NCBI RefSeq assembly: GCF_001870465.1
Contig: NZ_MDGK01000037.1
Span: forward strand, 2,501 to 66,500
Direction of reading: 5' to 3'
Source: Pseudomonas extremorientalis
GTDB taxonomy: Bacteria > Pseudomonadota > Gammaproteobacteria > Pseudomonadales > Pseudomonadaceae
Length of the DNA stretch: 64,000 nt
Below the pieces are notes generated by a model. It did not search any database, was not told the DNA's origin, and saw nothing but the letters and a program-made list of their open reading frames with translations. Both the position numbers and the translations under genes were made by a program. Below, in pieces: positions 29,637 to 40,809 of this stretch. Numbering within the stretch: position 1 is the first letter of the stretch; each line of letters opens with the position of its first letter.

Positions 29637-32447
29637 ATGGCATTGAAATCCCCCGCGTTTCGTAGAAAATTTCCGTTGCTGGTAACCGGCAGTCTGCTGG
29701 CCCTGCAACCCTTCGCCACTTCATTCGTGGTCGCCGCGGAACAGTATGACTGCTCAGTCTCTGCTTCGGGTGCCTGGGATTGCGCGCCAAAAACCGCCGC
29801 AACCCCACTACCACCACGCCCGGTGCATGACGGTGCAGCCGTCAGCTCCGCCAACAGCACGGCGCAGGCCGATGCTGGCGGCAACGCCGAGGCCGAGCCC
29901 AAGACCGCTCTGGTCACCGAAGCCAAGGGCCGTGGCCTGCGTTCGCGCAGCGCCGACTACAGCCACCTGGACTGGGTGCCCCGCGACAAGCTGACCGCAG
30001 CACAGTTGGCCGAAACCGGCCCTTACTGCGGCGGTGCGTACATCGAGCCGACGCGTCCTGGCATGAACGACAAGACGAACAAGAGCGATGCGCCCACCTT
30101 CATCGGTGCCAAGGCCTCTCGTTACGAGCAGGAACAACAGGTGGCAACCCTGGCCGGTGACGTCGTCATGCGCCAGGGCAGCATGCAACTGGAATCCGAG
30201 GAAGCCAGTCTGTACCAGGCCGAGAACCGTGGCGAGCTGAACGGCAACGTTCGTTTACGCGACAACGGCGCATTGATCGTCGGCGATCACGCCGAAGTCC
30301 AGCTGGACACTGGCGCCGCCCAGATCGACAACGCCGAATATGTGATGCACAAATCGCGTATCCGCGGTAACGCGCTGTACGCCAAGCGTGCCGAGAACGC
30401 GATCATCCGTCTCAAGGACGGTACGTACACCACCTGCGAGCCAGACAGCAACGCCTGGCAGCTCAAGGGCAACAACATCACGTTGAACCCGGCCACCGGT
30501 TTCGGTACGGCCACCAACGCGACGTTGCGGATCAAGAACATCCCGATCCTGTACACCCCTTATATCTATTTCCCGATCGACGATCGTCGTCAATCCGGCT
30601 TCCTGCCGCCAAGCTTCAGCACTGGCAGCGAGACTGGCTTTACCCTAGTTACGCCGTACTACTTCAACCTGGCGCCGAACTATGACGCCACGTTGTACCC
30701 GCAGTACATGACCAAGCGTGGCCTGTTGATGGAAGGCGAATTCCGCTACCTCACCAAGTCCAGTGAAGGCCAGTTCGGCGGGGCCTACCTGAACGATGAC
30801 AGCGACGAGCGTAAACTTCAGACCGACTACTCAAAAAGTCGCTACATGCTGAATTGGCGGCATCAGGGCGGGTTAGATTCACGTATAGCGACTCAGGTTG
30901 ATTACACGAAAATCAGCGATCCTTATTATTTCCAGGACCTCAAGTCCTACCAGGAAGGAGTTGAGAGCCGTACCTTCTTGAACCAGCAAGGGTCCGTGAG
31001 CTATCGGGGCGACTCCTTCAAAGCTGGCTTGAATGTCCAGGCATACCAGTTGGCAACGATTTCCCAGATCACGCCGTATGACCGACTGCCTCAGATTACG
31101 TTTAATGGCACCCTGCCTTATCATCCAGGGGGCTTGAACTTCACCTATGAGACTGAAGCTGTTCGCTTTGAACGTAGCCTTGAGAAAGGTACGTTTACAA
31201 ACGAGGATGGGACTGTATCGGCTCGTTTGGATACAAACGTTACAGGCCTGACCCGTGCAAACGGTACTCGCTTGAACGCAGCACCTGCGGTCGACTATCC
31301 AATGAACTGGACCTATGGTTTTATTACGCCAAAGCTCAAGTACGTCTACACCAAATATGATCTGGATCTGGATAGTACTGGTAGGGACCAGATTGTTGCG
31401 GCTCAAAATGCGGCAACAGCAAGCAATCCTTATGCTGGTGGCACGTTCAAAAGCTCACAGGATCGTGCAGTCCCTATTGCCAGCATCGATAGCGGCCTGT
31501 ACTTCGACCGCAATACGAACTGGTTCGGAAAAGAATACCGGCAAACGCTGGAACCACGCGCTTACTACCTCTACGTCCCCAATAAGGACCAGAGCGACAT
31601 TCCAGTGTTCGACACTAGCGAATACTCTTTCAGCTACGCTTCGCTTTTCCGTGATAACCGTTTTGTTGGCTCTGACAGGATCGGCGATGAAAACAAACTG
31701 TCTCTGGGCCTCACCAGCCGCTGGATCGAAGAAAATGGCTTTGAACGTCAACGCGTCAGCGTTGGTCAATCCTTGTATTTCAAAGACCGCGAGGTTCAAC
31801 TGCCTGGCGTCCTAGCAGCTGACCGTGCCGACGCGCAATCCGACGTATCGCCCATCGCCTTGGAATATGAGTTTCGCTTCAACCGCGATTGGCGTGCTAC
31901 TGCCGATTACAACTGGGATACCGAGAATCATTCCCCACGCTCTGGCAGTGCTATGTTCCACTACCAGCCAGAAGACAATCCGAACAAAGTCGTCAACCTC
32001 GGCTACCGCTATCGTAACGACCAGGTGGTCTACAACCAGTTGACCGGTAAATGGCAGTTCGGTGGCGACTTCGGGCAAGAGGGTGATCCGAACTTCGTGA
32101 AGGATTACTACAAGATCCAGCAACACGACTTCTCGATGATGTGGCCGATCATTCCACAATGGAACCTGATCACTCGCTGGCAGTACGACTATGCCCGCAA
32201 CCGTACCCTGGAAGCCTTCGGTGGTTTCGAGTACGACAACTGCTGCTGGAAACTGCGCGTCATCAACCGTTACTGGGTTTCCAACGACGAATACAGCCAG
32301 ATCGCCCCGCTTAACGAAAAGGGTGACCACGGGCTCTTCTTCCAGATCGTCCTCAAAGGACTCGGCGGCCTGACCGGCGCCAAGGTAGAGAGCTTCCTCG
32401 ACAAAGGCATTGAAGGTTATCGTGAACGTGAAGACCAAGCTTTCTGA
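29637..32447 (+). CDS. lptD: LPS-assembly protein LptD
   Basis: Outer-membrane barrel that inserts LPS at the surface with LptE. The 936-residue protein has a signal peptide (to VVAAEQYD), a jellyroll OstA domain (about residues 145-290), then a long barrel. Disulfide cysteines are present: two near the N-terminus (EQYDCSV, AWDCAPK), one in TTCEPDSN and the C-terminal pair DNCCWKL, as needed for LptD maturation. The frame is open from 29433 in front, but [12 protein letters not shown] at 29637 matches the family. The stretch about 30830-31560 has lower GC and more A/T codons than its surroundings (see findings). It overlaps surA. Confidence 0.95.
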   Translation: MALKSPAFRRKFPLLVTGSLLALQPFATSFVVAAEQYDCSVSASGAWDCAPKTAATPLPPRPVHDGAAVSSANSTAQADAGGNAEAEPKTALVTEAKGRGLRSRSADYSHLDWVPRDKLTAAQLAETGPYCGGAYIEPTRPGMNDKTNKSDAPTFIGAKASRYEQEQQVATLAGDVVMRQGSMQLESEEASLYQAENRGELNGNVRLRDNGALIVGDHAEVQLDTGAAQIDNAEYVMHKSRIRGNALYAKRAENAIIRLKDGTYTTCEPDSNAWQLKGNNITLNPATGFGTATNATLRIKNIPILYTPYIYFPIDDRRQSGFLPPSFSTGSETGFTLVTPYYFNLAPNYDATLYPQYMTKRGLLMEGEFRYLTKSSEGQFGGAYLNDDSDERKLQTDYSKSRYMLNWRHQGGLDSRIATQVDYTKISDPYYFQDLKSYQEGVESRTFLNQQGSVSYRGDSFKAGLNVQAYQLATISQITPYDRLPQITFNGTLPYHPGGLNFTYETEAVRFERSLEKGTFTNEDGTVSARLDTNVTGLTRANGTRLNAAPAVDYPMNWTYGFITPKLKYVYTKYDLDLDSTGRDQIVAAQNAATASNPYAGGTFKSSQDRAVPIASIDSGLYFDRNTNWFGKEYRQTLEPRAYYLYVPNKDQSDIPVFDTSEYSFSYASLFRDNRFVGSDRIGDENKLSLGLTSRWIEENGFERQRVSVGQSLYFKDREVQLPGVLAADRADAQSDVSPIALEYEFRFNRDWRATADYNWDTENHSPRSGSAMFHYQPEDNPNKVVNLGYRYRNDQVVYNQLTGKWQFGGDFGQEGDPNFVKDYYKIQQHDFSMMWPIIPQWNLITRWQYDYARNRTLEAFGGFEYDNCCWKLRVINRYWVSNDEYSQIAPLNEKGDHGLFFQIVLKGLGGLTGAKVESFLDKGIEGYREREDQAF

Positions 32448-33750
32448 TTGTCTGCGCCCGCTAGTGCTGGGCGCGCTGTTCCTGGGTGCCGCATCTGTGC
32501 ACGCTGCGGTTCAAGAACTGGATAAGGTCGTGGCCATCGTCGATAACGACGTGATCATGCAGAGCCAACTGGACCAGCGCGTCAAGGAAGTCCAGCAAAC
32601 CATCGCCAAGCGTGGCGGTGGTGTGCCGCCGACCAGTGTCCTGGACCAGCAGGTACTGGAACGCCTGATCGTCGAGAACCTGCAACTGCAGATCGGCGAT
32701 CGTTCCGGCATCCGTATTTCGGACGAAGAACTGAACCAGGCCGTTGGCACCATTGCCCAGCGCAACAACATGAGTATCGATCAATTCCGCGCGGCGCTGG
32801 CCCACGATGGCCTTTCGTATGAAGACGCCCGTGACCAGATCCGTCGTGAAATGATCATCAGCCGTGTGCGTCAGCGCCGTGTTGCCGAGCGGGTCCAGGT
32901 GTCCGAGCAGGAAGTGAAGAACTTCCTGGCATCGGACCTTGGCAAGATGCAACTCTCCGAAGAACTGCACCTGGCCAATATCCTGATCCCGACACCGGAC
33001 AGCGCCAACTCCGAGCAGCTCAATGCCGCCGCCGCCAAGACCCAGGCTATCTATGATCGCCTCAAGGCCGGTGCTGATTTCGCCCAGATGGCCATTGCCC
33101 AATCTGGTAGCGACAACGCCCTCGAGGGCGGCGACATGGGCTGGCGTAAAGCCGCTCAGTTGCCACCTCCGTTCGACCGTGAACTGAGCGCCATGGCCGT
33201 GGGTGATATCACCAATCCAGCCCGCACCCCAGGTGGTTTCATCATCCTGAAGTTGCTGGAGCGTCGCGGTGGCGAGACCTCGCTTAAAGACGAAGTGCAT
33301 GTTCGTCATATCCTGGTCAAACCAAGCGAAATCCGCACCGAAGCGCAAACCAAGGAACTGGCCCAGAAGATCTACGACCGCATCGAAAGCGGTGAAGACT
33401 TCGCCACCCTGGCCAAGAGTTTCTCGGAAGACCCGGGCTCAGCCCTCAACGGCGGCGACCTGAACTGGATCGACCCGAAAGCCCTGGTGCCGGAGTTCCA
33501 GCAGGTGATGGCCGATACGCCGCAGGGCGTGTTGTCCAAGCCGTTCAAGACCCAATATGGCTGGCATGTGCTGGAAGTCCTTGGCCGTCGCGCCACCGAC
33601 AACACCAGCCAGGCCCGCGAGCAACAAGCGCTGAACGTACTGCGTAACCGCAAATACGATGAAGAACTGCAGACCTGGCTGCGTCAGATCCGTGACGAAG
33701 CCTACGTTGAAATCAAGCTACCAGGCGCCCCGGCAGGCACCGAGCAGTGA
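32422..33750 (+). CDS. surA: Periplasmic chaperone and peptidyl-prolyl isomerase SurA
   Basis: Folds outer-membrane proteins in the periplasm, LptD among them. The 442-residue protein has a signal peptide (to VHA), a SurA N-terminal domain (about 25-165) and two parvulin domains starting at about [11 protein letters not shown] and [11 protein letters not shown]. The frame opens with a TTG at 32410. I chose GTG at 32422 because AAGG (32413-32416) gives SD spacing and [10 protein letters not shown] is the expected N-terminus. The gene overlaps lptD by 26 bp, and its stop overlaps pdxA by 4 bp. Confidence 0.93.
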   Translation: MNVKTKLSDCLRPLVLGALFLGAASVHAAVQELDKVVAIVDNDVIMQSQLDQRVKEVQQTIAKRGGGVPPTSVLDQQVLERLIVENLQLQIGDRSGIRISDEELNQAVGTIAQRNNMSIDQFRAALAHDGLSYEDARDQIRREMIISRVRQRRVAERVQVSEQEVKNFLASDLGKMQLSEELHLANILIPTPDSANSEQLNAAAAKTQAIYDRLKAGADFAQMAIAQSGSDNALEGGDMGWRKAAQLPPPFDRELSAMAVGDITNPARTPGGFIILKLLERRGGETSLKDEVHVRHILVKPSEIRTEAQTKELAQKIYDRIESGEDFATLAKSFSEDPGSALNGGDLNWIDPKALVPEFQQVMADTPQGVLSKPFKTQYGWHVLEVLGRRATDNTSQAREQQALNVLRNRKYDEELQTWLRQIRDEAYVEIKLPGAPAGTEQ

Positions 33751-34736
33751 AACCCCAGCGTTTCGCGGTGACACCCGGCGAGCCGGCCGGCATTGGTCCT
33801 GACCTGTGCCTGCTGCTCGCCTCGCAACCCCAGCCACACCCCCTGATCGCCATTACCAGCCGTGACCTGCTCCTTGAGCGGGCCGCGCAACTGGGTGTGG
33901 CAGTCACTTTGCTTGACGTGGCACCGGGCAACTGGCCGGACCTGCCCGCCCCCGCCGGCAGCCTGTATGTGTGGGACACCCCACTGCAGGCCAAAGTCGT
34001 CGCCGGGCAACTGGACAAGGCCAACGCGGTGTTCGTACTCGAAACCCTGACCCGCGCCGGGCAAGGCTGCATCGACGGCGACTTCGCCGGCATGATCACC
34101 GCCCCCGTGCACAAGGGCGTGATCAACGAATCCGGCATCGCCTTTTCCGGCCACACCGAATTCCTTGCCGAACTGACCCACACTGAGCAAGTGGTGATGA
34201 TGCTGGCCACGCGCGGCCTGCGGGTCGCCCTGGTGACCACGCACCTGCCACTGCGCGACATTGCCGATGCCATCACCGTCGAGCGACTGGAGCGCGTGAC
34301 ACGCATCCTGCACGCCGACCTGCAACAGAAGTTCGGCATCGCCCAACCGCGCATCCTGGTCTGTGGGCTTAACCCCCACGCCGGTGAAGGCGGCCACTTG
34401 GGCCACGAAGAAATCGACATCATCGAACCCACTCTGGAGCGTCTGCGCCAAGAAGGCATGGACCTGCACGGCCCGCTGCCTGCCGACACTCTGTTTACCC
34501 CCAAATATCTGGAGCACTGCGATGCAGTGCTGGCGATGTACCACGACCAGGGACTGCCGGTGCTTAAATACAAAGGCTTCGGCGCCGCCGTCAACGTGAC
34601 ATTGGGCTTGCCGATCATCCGCACCTCCGTCGACCATGGCACCGCCCTGGACCTGGCGGGCAGCGGCAGGATCGATACCGGTAGCCTGCACGTGGCCCTG
34701 GAAACCGCCTATCAGATGGCCGAGACCCGTATATGA
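33747..34736 (+). CDS. pdxA: 4-hydroxythreonine-4-phosphate dehydrogenase
   Basis: NAD-dependent step of pyridoxal phosphate synthesis. The 329-residue protein has the opening [15 protein letters not shown], metal-ligand His residues in [11 protein letters not shown] and in [13 protein letters not shown], and the [17 protein letters not shown]-terminal motif. The start is GTG within a GTGA overlap with the surA stop. It ends with an ATGA overlap into rsmA, showing a tightly coupled surA-pdxA-rsmA operon. Confidence 0.96.
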   Translation: MKPQRFAVTPGEPAGIGPDLCLLLASQPQPHPLIAITSRDLLLERAAQLGVAVTLLDVAPGNWPDLPAPAGSLYVWDTPLQAKVVAGQLDKANAVFVLETLTRAGQGCIDGDFAGMITAPVHKGVINESGIAFSGHTEFLAELTHTEQVVMMLATRGLRVALVTTHLPLRDIADAITVERLERVTRILHADLQQKFGIAQPRILVCGLNPHAGEGGHLGHEEIDIIEPTLERLRQEGMDLHGPLPADTLFTPKYLEHCDAVLAMYHDQGLPVLKYKGFGAAVNVTLGLPIIRTSVDHGTALDLAGSGRIDTGSLHVALETAYQMAETRI

Positions 34737-35545
34737 CTGAGCATTACCAACACCGGGCGCGCAAGCGCTTCGGGCAAAACTTCCTGCACGACGCTGGCGT
34801 GATCGACCGCATCCTGCGCTCCATCCATGCCAAGCCCGAAGACCGTCTGCTGGAAATCGGCCCGGGCCAGGGCGCGCTGACCCAAGGCCTGCTGGCCAGC
34901 GGCGGCCAACTGGATGTGGTGGAGCTGGACAAGGACCTGATCCCGATTCTCAACCAACAGTTCGCTGGCAAGCCCAACTTCAACCTGCATCAGGGTGATG
35001 CGCTGAAGTTCGACTTCAACACCCTCAATGCCGCGCCCAACAGCCTGCGCGTGGTGGGTAACCTGCCGTACAACATCTCCACGCCGCTGATTTTCCACCT
35101 GCTGAACAACGCCGGGATCATCCGCGACATGCACTTCATGCTGCAAAAGGAAGTGGTCGAACGACTCGCGGCAGGCCCTGGCGGTGGTGATTGGGGTCGC
35201 CTGTCGATCATGGTTCAGTACCACTGCCGCGTCGAACACCTGTTCAACGTCGGTCCGGGGGCCTTCAACCCGCCGCCGAAGGTCGATTCGGCGATTGTGC
35301 GCCTGGTGCCCCACGCGGTACTGCCGCACCCGGCCAAGGACCATCGCCTGCTGGAACGCGTCGTACGCGAAGCCTTCAACCAGCGCCGCAAGACCCTGCG
35401 CAACACGCTCAAGGCCTTGCTGAGCAATGCCGAGATCGAAGCTGCCGGCGTCGATGGCAGCCTGCGTCCCGAGCAACTGGACCTGGCCGCGTTCGTACGC
35501 CTGGCCGACCAGTTGGCCATCCAGCCTGCGCCCGCAGCGCAATAG
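34733..35545 (+). CDS. rsmA: 16S rRNA (adenine1518-N6/1519-N6)-dimethyltransferase
   Basis: Dimethylates two adjacent adenines in helix 45 of 16S rRNA during 30S maturation; the loss gives kasugamycin resistance. The 270-residue protein has AdoMet motif [16 protein letters not shown] (about residues 40-56), and the catalytic NLPYNIS (about 113-119). It is followed by a palindromic hairpin in the gap to apaG. Confidence 0.96.
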   Translation: MTEHYQHRARKRFGQNFLHDAGVIDRILRSIHAKPEDRLLEIGPGQGALTQGLLASGGQLDVVELDKDLIPILNQQFAGKPNFNLHQGDALKFDFNTLNAAPNSLRVVGNLPYNISTPLIFHLLNNAGIIRDMHFMLQKEVVERLAAGPGGGDWGRLSIMVQYHCRVEHLFNVGPGAFNPPPKVDSAIVRLVPHAVLPHPAKDHRLLERVVREAFNQRRKTLRNTLKALLSNAEIEAAGVDGSLRPEQLDLAAFVRLADQLAIQPAPAAQ

Positions 35546-35560
35546 AGCATCCCGAGGATA

Positions 35561-35581
35561 GGCCAGACAGCATGTCTGGCC
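35561..35581 (+). terminator. Palindromic hairpin between rsmA and apaG
   Basis: GGCCAGAC (35561-35568) pairs perfectly with GTCTGGCC (35574-35581) over a 5-nt loop. No T-run, so likely a weak pause or stability hairpin rather than a firm terminator. Confidence 0.4.
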
Positions 35582-35645
35582 TAGTGCCCACCTCTTGGCC
35601 TAGACTGACCCGCATCTGCTGTCCTCTGCTTTTAAGGCCTCTTGC

Positions 35646-36026
35646 ATGTCCGATCCTCGCTACCAGATCGACGTCAGCGTCGTCACCCGCTTCCTGGCGG
35701 ACCAATCGCAACCTGAACAGAACCGCTTCGCCTTTGCCTACACCATCACGGTGAAAAACAACGGGCTGGTACCGGCCAAGTTGCTCTCACGCCACTGGGT
35801 GATCACCGACGGTGACGGCCAGGTCGAAGAAGTGCGCGGCGCAGGCGTGGTCGGCCAGCAGCCACTGATCGACAGCGGCGCCAGCCACACCTACAGCAGC
35901 GGCACGGTGATGACCTCCAAGGTCGGCACCATGCAAGGCTCGTATCAAATGAAGGCCACCGACGGCCAACTGTTCGACGCCATCATCGCACCGTTCCGTC
36001 TTGCCGTGCCGGGAGCCCTGCACTGA
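35646..36026 (+). CDS. apaG: ApaG (DUF525) protein
   Basis: A 126-residue beta-sandwich protein of unproven activity (Co2+/Mg2+ efflux phenotypes in enterics). It matches the family by [35 protein letters not shown] and the C-terminal [10 protein letters not shown]. Its stop overlaps the apaH start by one base (TGATG). Confidence 0.95.
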   Translation: MSDPRYQIDVSVVTRFLADQSQPEQNRFAFAYTITVKNNGLVPAKLLSRHWVITDGDGQVEEVRGAGVVGQQPLIDSGASHTYSSGTVMTSKVGTMQGSYQMKATDGQLFDAIIAPFRLAVPGALH

Positions 36027-36877
36027 TGACGACGTATGCGGTCGGCGACCTGCAAGGTTGCCTGGAGCCGCTCAAGTGCCTGCTTGAGCGCGTAGCCTTC
36101 GATCCGGCAAGTGACCGCCTGTGGTTGGTCGGTGACCTGGTCAATCGCGGCCCGCAGTCCCTGGAGACGCTGCGCTACTTATATAGCCTGCGCGATTCCC
36201 TGGTGTGCGTATTGGGCAACCACGACCTGCACCTGCTGGCGGCCGGCAACAACATCGAGCGCCTGAAAAAGGGCGATACCTTGCGGGAAATCCTCGAAGC
36301 GCCCGATCGCGCCGCGTTGCTCGACTGGTTGCGCCGCCAGAAAATCATGCATTACGACGAAGGCCGTAACGTGGCCCTGGTCCATGCAGGCATCCCGCCC
36401 CAATGGTCATTGAAGAAAGCACTCAAGTGCGCCGCTGAAGTCGAGAGCGCCCTGGCCGATGACAATCTGTACACCGCCTACCTCGACGGGATGTACGGCA
36501 ACGAGCCGGTGAAGTGGGACAACGACCTGACCGGCGTCGCACGCCTGCGAGTTATCACCAACTACTTCACGCGCATGCGCTTCTGCACCGCCGAGGGCAA
36601 GCTGGACCTCAAGAGCAAGGAAGGCGCCGACACCGCGCTTCCCGGCTATAAGCCTTGGTTCGCCCACAAAGAACGCAAGACCCGTGACACCAGGATCATT
36701 TTCGGTCACTGGGCTGCACTTGAAGGCAAGTGCGATGAGCCTGGCGTATTCGCCCTCGACACCGGTTGCGTGTGGGGCGGCGCCATGACGCTGATGAACG
36801 TCGACACCGGCGAGCGTTATAGCTGCCAGTGCCAATCCCCCCCGCCCGTTACATTGCCGGCTACCGCCAGGCCCTAG
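36026..36877 (+). CDS. apaH: Diadenosine tetraphosphatase (symmetrical)
   Basis: Hydrolyses Ap4A to 2 ADP; also removes Np4 caps from mRNA. The 283-residue calcineurin-like enzyme has the metallophosphatase motifs [13 protein letters not shown] (residues 4-16), [12 protein letters not shown] (about 36-47), [10 protein letters not shown] (about 63-72) and the C-terminal HWAALEG. Coupled to apaG by a one-base overlap; glpE follows 9 bp later. Confidence 0.96.
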   Translation: MTTYAVGDLQGCLEPLKCLLERVAFDPASDRLWLVGDLVNRGPQSLETLRYLYSLRDSLVCVLGNHDLHLLAAGNNIERLKKGDTLREILEAPDRAALLDWLRRQKIMHYDEGRNVALVHAGIPPQWSLKKALKCAAEVESALADDNLYTAYLDGMYGNEPVKWDNDLTGVARLRVITNYFTRMRFCTAEGKLDLKSKEGADTALPGYKPWFAHKERKTRDTRIIFGHWAALEGKCDEPGVFALDTGCVWGGAMTLMNVDTGERYSCQCQSPPPVTLPATARP

Positions 36878-36886
36878 GAGCCATCC

Positions 36887-37216
36887 ATGAGCGAATTCAA
36901 ACGTATCCCTCCCGAACAAGCCCAGGCCCTGCGCGAGAAAGGTGCCGTGGTGGTCGATATCCGCGACCAGCCGACCTACAACGCCGCGCACATCACCGGT
37001 GCCAGGCATCTGGACAACGTCAACATCGCCGACTTCATCCGCGCCGCAGACCTTGACGCACCGGTAATCGTGGCCTGCTACCACGGCAACTCCAGCCAGA
37101 GCGCGGCGGCCTACCTGATCAGCCAGGGCTTCTCCGACGTCTACAGCCTGGACGGCGGCTTTGAGCTGTGGCGTACGACCTATCCTGCGGAAATTTCCTC
37201 GGGCGATTCGCAATAA
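36887..37216 (+). CDS. glpE: Thiosulfate sulfurtransferase (rhodanese) GlpE
   Basis: A single-domain rhodanese of 109 residues. The catalytic loop is [12 protein letters not shown] (Cys near residue 65), with the family [18 protein letters not shown] before it. SD GGAG precedes the ATG. It is the last gene of the lptD-surA-...-glpE run. Confidence 0.94.
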   Translation: MSEFKRIPPEQAQALREKGAVVVDIRDQPTYNAAHITGARHLDNVNIADFIRAADLDAPVIVACYHGNSSQSAAAYLISQGFSDVYSLDGGFELWRTTYPAEISSGDSQ

Positions 37217-37501
37217 TTTTTTTCACACCCCGCTACCCCGCGTGACGCTTGGGCTTGCGCCGTTTCTGACGAACGGCGCAGCCAAACTAATTGCGCATCG
37301 CGCCTTGACCTCTCCGATTCCGAACTATCCTTAAGCGCAGGCCATCCGAATCAGGGGAGAGCCGGTACACCGGCGTGCGGGTCATCGGTAGCGTTTCAGG
37401 GTGTTCTGGGGGGAAAACAGCCATTGGCGTCTGCCAATGTCTGCCAGCATCGACTGATTGATCCGGCGTCGGCTCCACGTATCGAGCGAGGTGACGACGT
37501 C
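37217..37501 (+). promoter_or_regulatory. 285-bp upstream region of prkA with strong hairpin and candidate promoter
   Basis: 37252-37283 forms a 12-bp hairpin with one bulge (GGCT and GCGCCGTT pairing with AACGGCGC and AGCC, 7-nt loop); no T-run follows. A candidate promoter is TTGACC (37305-37310) and TATCCT (37326-37331) with 15-nt spacing, resembling a sigma70/sigmaS-type site. The rest of the region to the ATG at 37502 would be a long 5' leader with no recognised gene. Confidence 0.35.
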
Positions 37502-39424
37502 ATGAGTATTTTTAGCCACTTCAAAAACCGCTTCGAATCCACACAGCAGGAAGAACTCACGCTGCAAGAGTATCTCGAGCTGTGCAAACAGGATCGCAGC
37601 ACCTATGCGTCTGCCGCCGAACGTTTGCTGCTGGCGATAGGCGAGCCGCAACTGATAGACACCTCGAACAATTCGCGGCTGTCGCGAATATTCTCCAACA
37701 AGGTGATACGTCGCTACCCGGCCTTTGAAGACTTCCATGGGATGGAAGAATGCATCGACCAGATCGTCTCCTACTTCCGCCATGCCGCCCAAGGCCTGGA
37801 AGAGAAGAAACAGATCCTCTACTTGCTCGGCCCCGTCGGCGGCGGCAAGTCGTCCCTGGCCGAGAAGCTCAAACAACTGATCGAGAAGGTGCCCTTCTAC
37901 GCCATCAAGGGCTCGCCGGTCTTCGAGTCGCCCCTGGGCCTGTTCAACGCCACGGAAGATGGCGCGATCCTCGAAGAAGACTTCGGCATCCCGCGCCGCT
38001 ACCTCAACACCATCATGTCGCCCTGGGCCACCAAGCGCCTGGCCGAGTTCGGCGGTGACATCAGCCAGTTCCGCGTGGTCAAGCTCTACCCGTCCATCCT
38101 CAATCAGATCGGCGTGGCCAAGACCGAACCGGGCGATGAGAACAACCAGGACATCTCGGCCCTCGTGGGTAAGGTCGATATCCGCAAACTCGAGGAATTC
38201 CCGCAGAACGACGCCGACGCCTACAGCTATTCCGGCGCACTGTGCCGGGCCAACCAGGGCCTGATGGAGTTCGTGGAGATGTTCAAGGCACCGATCAAGG
38301 TGCTGCACCCACTGCTTACCGCCACCCAGGAAGGCAACTACAACAGTACCGAAGGCCTCGGTGCGATTCCGTTTACCGGGATCCTGCTGGCCCACTCCAA
38401 CGAATCGGAGTGGCACACCTTCCGCAACAACAAGAACAACGAAGCCTTCATCGACCGGATCTATATCGTCAAGGTGCCTTACTGCCTGCGGGTCAGCGAT
38501 GAAATCAAGATCTACGACAAGCTGCTGTTCAACAGTTCCCTGTCCAAGGCGCATTGCGCACCCGACACCTTGAAGATGCTTGCCCAGTTCACCGTGCTGT
38601 CACGCCTCAAGGAGCCGGAAAACTCGAATATTTACTCGAAGATGCGCGTGTACGACGGCGAAAACCTCAAGGACACCGACCCCAAGGCCAAGTCGATACA
38701 GGAGTATCGCGACACGGCCGGTGTGGATGAGGGCATGAACGGCCTGTCGACGCGCTTTGCGTTCAAGATCCTGTCCAAGGTCTTCAACTTCGACCCTCAC
38801 GAAATTGCCGCCAACCCGGTGCACTTGCTCTATGTGCTGGAACAGCAGATCGAACAGGAGCAATTCCAGGCGGAAACCCGCGAACGCTACCTGCGCTTCC
38901 TCAAGGAATACCTGGCGCCGCGCTACATCGAGTTCATCGGTAAGGAAATCCAGACTGCGTACCTGGAGTCCTACAGCGAGTACGGCCAGAACATCTTCGA
39001 CCGCTACGTGCTGTACGCCGACTTCTGGATCCAGGACCAGGAATACCGCGACCCGGAAACCGGCGAGATCCTCAACCGCGTCGCCCTCAACGAGGAACTG
39101 GAAAAGATCGAAAAACCCGCCGGCATCAGCAATCCGAAGGATTTCCGCAACGAAATCGTCAACTTCGTGCTGCGCGCCCGCGCCAACAACAATGGCAAGA
39201 ACCCGACCTGGCTCAGCTACGAGAAGCTGCGGGTGGTCATCGAGAAGAAAATGTTCTCCAACACCGAGGACTTGCTGCCGGTCATCAGCTTCAACGCCAA
39301 GGCCAGCAAGGAGGATCAGCAAAAACACAACGACTTCGTCACACGAATGGTCGAGCGCGGCTACACCGACAAACAGGTACGGCTGCTGTCCGAGTGGTAC
39401 CTGCGGGTGCGCAAATCGCAGTAA
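37502..39424 (+). CDS. PrkA/YeaG serine protein kinase
   Basis: AAA-type protein kinase of 640 residues, homologous to YeaG in E. coli and PrkA in Bacillus. Walker A is GPVGGGKSSLAEKL (about 112-125), with the AAA_PrkA domain to about residue 390 and a C-terminal PrkA kinase-related domain. The frame is open from 37424 but MSIFSHFKNRFES at 37502 is standard. Heads the conserved three-gene set prkA-yeaH-spoVR, linked to stationary-phase and nitrogen-stress responses in other gammaproteobacteria; exact target unknown. Confidence 0.93.
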   Translation: MSIFSHFKNRFESTQQEELTLQEYLELCKQDRSTYASAAERLLLAIGEPQLIDTSNNSRLSRIFSNKVIRRYPAFEDFHGMEECIDQIVSYFRHAAQGLEEKKQILYLLGPVGGGKSSLAEKLKQLIEKVPFYAIKGSPVFESPLGLFNATEDGAILEEDFGIPRRYLNTIMSPWATKRLAEFGGDISQFRVVKLYPSILNQIGVAKTEPGDENNQDISALVGKVDIRKLEEFPQNDADAYSYSGALCRANQGLMEFVEMFKAPIKVLHPLLTATQEGNYNSTEGLGAIPFTGILLAHSNESEWHTFRNNKNNEAFIDRIYIVKVPYCLRVSDEIKIYDKLLFNSSLSKAHCAPDTLKMLAQFTVLSRLKEPENSNIYSKMRVYDGENLKDTDPKAKSIQEYRDTAGVDEGMNGLSTRFAFKILSKVFNFDPHEIAANPVHLLYVLEQQIEQEQFQAETRERYLRFLKEYLAPRYIEFIGKEIQTAYLESYSEYGQNIFDRYVLYADFWIQDQEYRDPETGEILNRVALNEELEKIEKPAGISNPKDFRNEIVNFVLRARANNNGKNPTWLSYEKLRVVIEKKMFSNTEDLLPVISFNAKASKEDQQKHNDFVTRMVERGYTDKQVRLLSEWYLRVRKSQ

Positions 39425-39537
39425 GGCAGCGACAGGCGTGCGCTGCCGGGCTTCTGGCCTGGCAGCCGACCGCTTGTCTCTAAGCTTCCAGCTCGCCGCT
39501 TGAAGCTTGTAACGTGAAGCTGCCCGGAGGGCTCCCC

Positions 39538-40809
39538 ATGAGCTATGTGATCGACCGACGCCTCAATGGCAAGAACAAGAGCACGGTAAACCGCCAGCGT
39601 TTCCTGCGGCGTTACCGTGACCACATCAAAAAGGCCGTAGAAGAGGCCGTCAGTCGCCGCTCCATCACGGACATGGAGCATGGCGAACAAATCAGCATTC
39701 CCGGACGGGACATTGACGAACCGGTACTGCACCACGGCCGGGGCGGTAAACAGACCGTCGTGCACCCCGGCAACAAGGAGTTCACCACCGGCGAGCATAT
39801 CCAGCGTCCCCAAGGGGGTGGCGGCGGCAAAGGTCCGGGCAAGGCGGGCAACTCCGGCGAAGGCATGGACGAGTTCGTGTTCCAGATCACCCAGGAAGAA
39901 TTCCTCGAATTCATGTTCGAGGACCTGGAACTGCCCAACCTGGTCAAGCGCAACCTGACCGGCACCGACACCTTCAAGACCGTACGCGCGGGTATCAGCA
40001 ACGAGGGCAACCCCTCGCGCATCAACATCATCCGTACCCTGCGCTCGGCCCATGCCCGGCGTATCGCACTGTCGGGCAGCAGCCGCGCCAAACTGAAGGA
40101 GGCCAAGGAAGAGTTGGCGCGCTTGAAGCGTGAAGAACCGGACAACTTCGGCGATATCCAGCAAATAGAGGCAGAAATCGAGAAGCTCAGCGCGCGCATT
40201 CACCGCGTGCCGTTCCTCGATACCTTTGACTTGAAATACAACCTGCTGGTCAAGCAACCCAACCCCAGCTCCAAGGCCGTGATGTTCTGCCTGATGGACG
40301 TGTCCGGCTCCATGACCCAGGCCACCAAGGACATCGCCAAGCGCTTCTTCATCCTGCTGTATCTGTTCCTCAAGCGGAACTACGACAAGATCGACGTGGT
40401 ATTTATCCGCCATCACACCAGCGCCCGGGAAGTCGACGAAGAGGAGTTCTTTTATTCACGGGAAACCGGCGGCACCATCGTCTCCAGCGCCTTGAAGCTG
40501 ATGCAGGAGATCATGGCCGAGCGCTACCCGGCCAATGAGTGGAACATCTACGCCGCGCAAGCCTCGGACGGTGACAACTGGAACGACGACTCACCCATCT
40601 GCCGCGACATCCTGATCAACCAGATCATGCCGTTCGTGCAGTACTACACGTATGTCGAAATTACCCCCCGTGAGCACCAGGCGCTGTGGTTCGAATACGA
40701 GCGCATCGGCGAAGCCTTCGCCGACACGTTCGCCCAGCAGCAACTGGTCTCGGCCGGCGATATCTACCCGGTCTTCCGTGAACTCTTCCAGCGCAGGTTA
40801 GTGACATGA
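39538..40809 (+). CDS. YeaH/YhbH (DUF444) von Willebrand-type protein
   Basis: The 423-residue protein has an N-terminal basic segment ([24 protein letters not shown]), a Gly-rich linker (about 95-115, [15 protein letters not shown]) and a C-terminal VWA-like domain with a MIDAS motif [12 protein letters not shown] (about residue 260). The partner of PrkA in the conserved operon. The in-frame upstream ATG at 39514 is ignored because [11 protein letters not shown] is the family start. It overlaps the next gene by 4 bp. Confidence 0.93.
   Translation: MSYVIDRRLNGKNKSTVNRQRFLRRYRDHIKKAVEEAVSRRSITDMEHGEQISIPGRDIDEPVLHHGRGGKQTVVHPGNKEFTTGEHIQRPQGGGGGKGPGKAGNSGEGMDEFVFQITQEEFLEFMFEDLELPNLVKRNLTGTDTFKTVRAGISNEGNPSRINIIRTLRSAHARRIALSGSSRAKLKEAKEELARLKREEPDNFGDIQQIEAEIEKLSARIHRVPFLDTFDLKYNLLVKQPNPSSKAVMFCLMDVSGSMTQATKDIAKRFFILLYLFLKRNYDKIDVVFIRHHTSAREVDEEEFFYSRETGGTIVSSALKLMQEIMAERYPANEWNIYAAQASDGDNWNDDSPICRDILINQIMPFVQYYTYVEITPREHQALWFEYERIGEAFADTFAQQQLVSAGDIYPVFRELFQRRLVT

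Noticed and set aside
32410-32421. Upstream TTG start for surA
   Set aside because: The GTG at 32422 has a better SD spacing and the expected signal peptide length.
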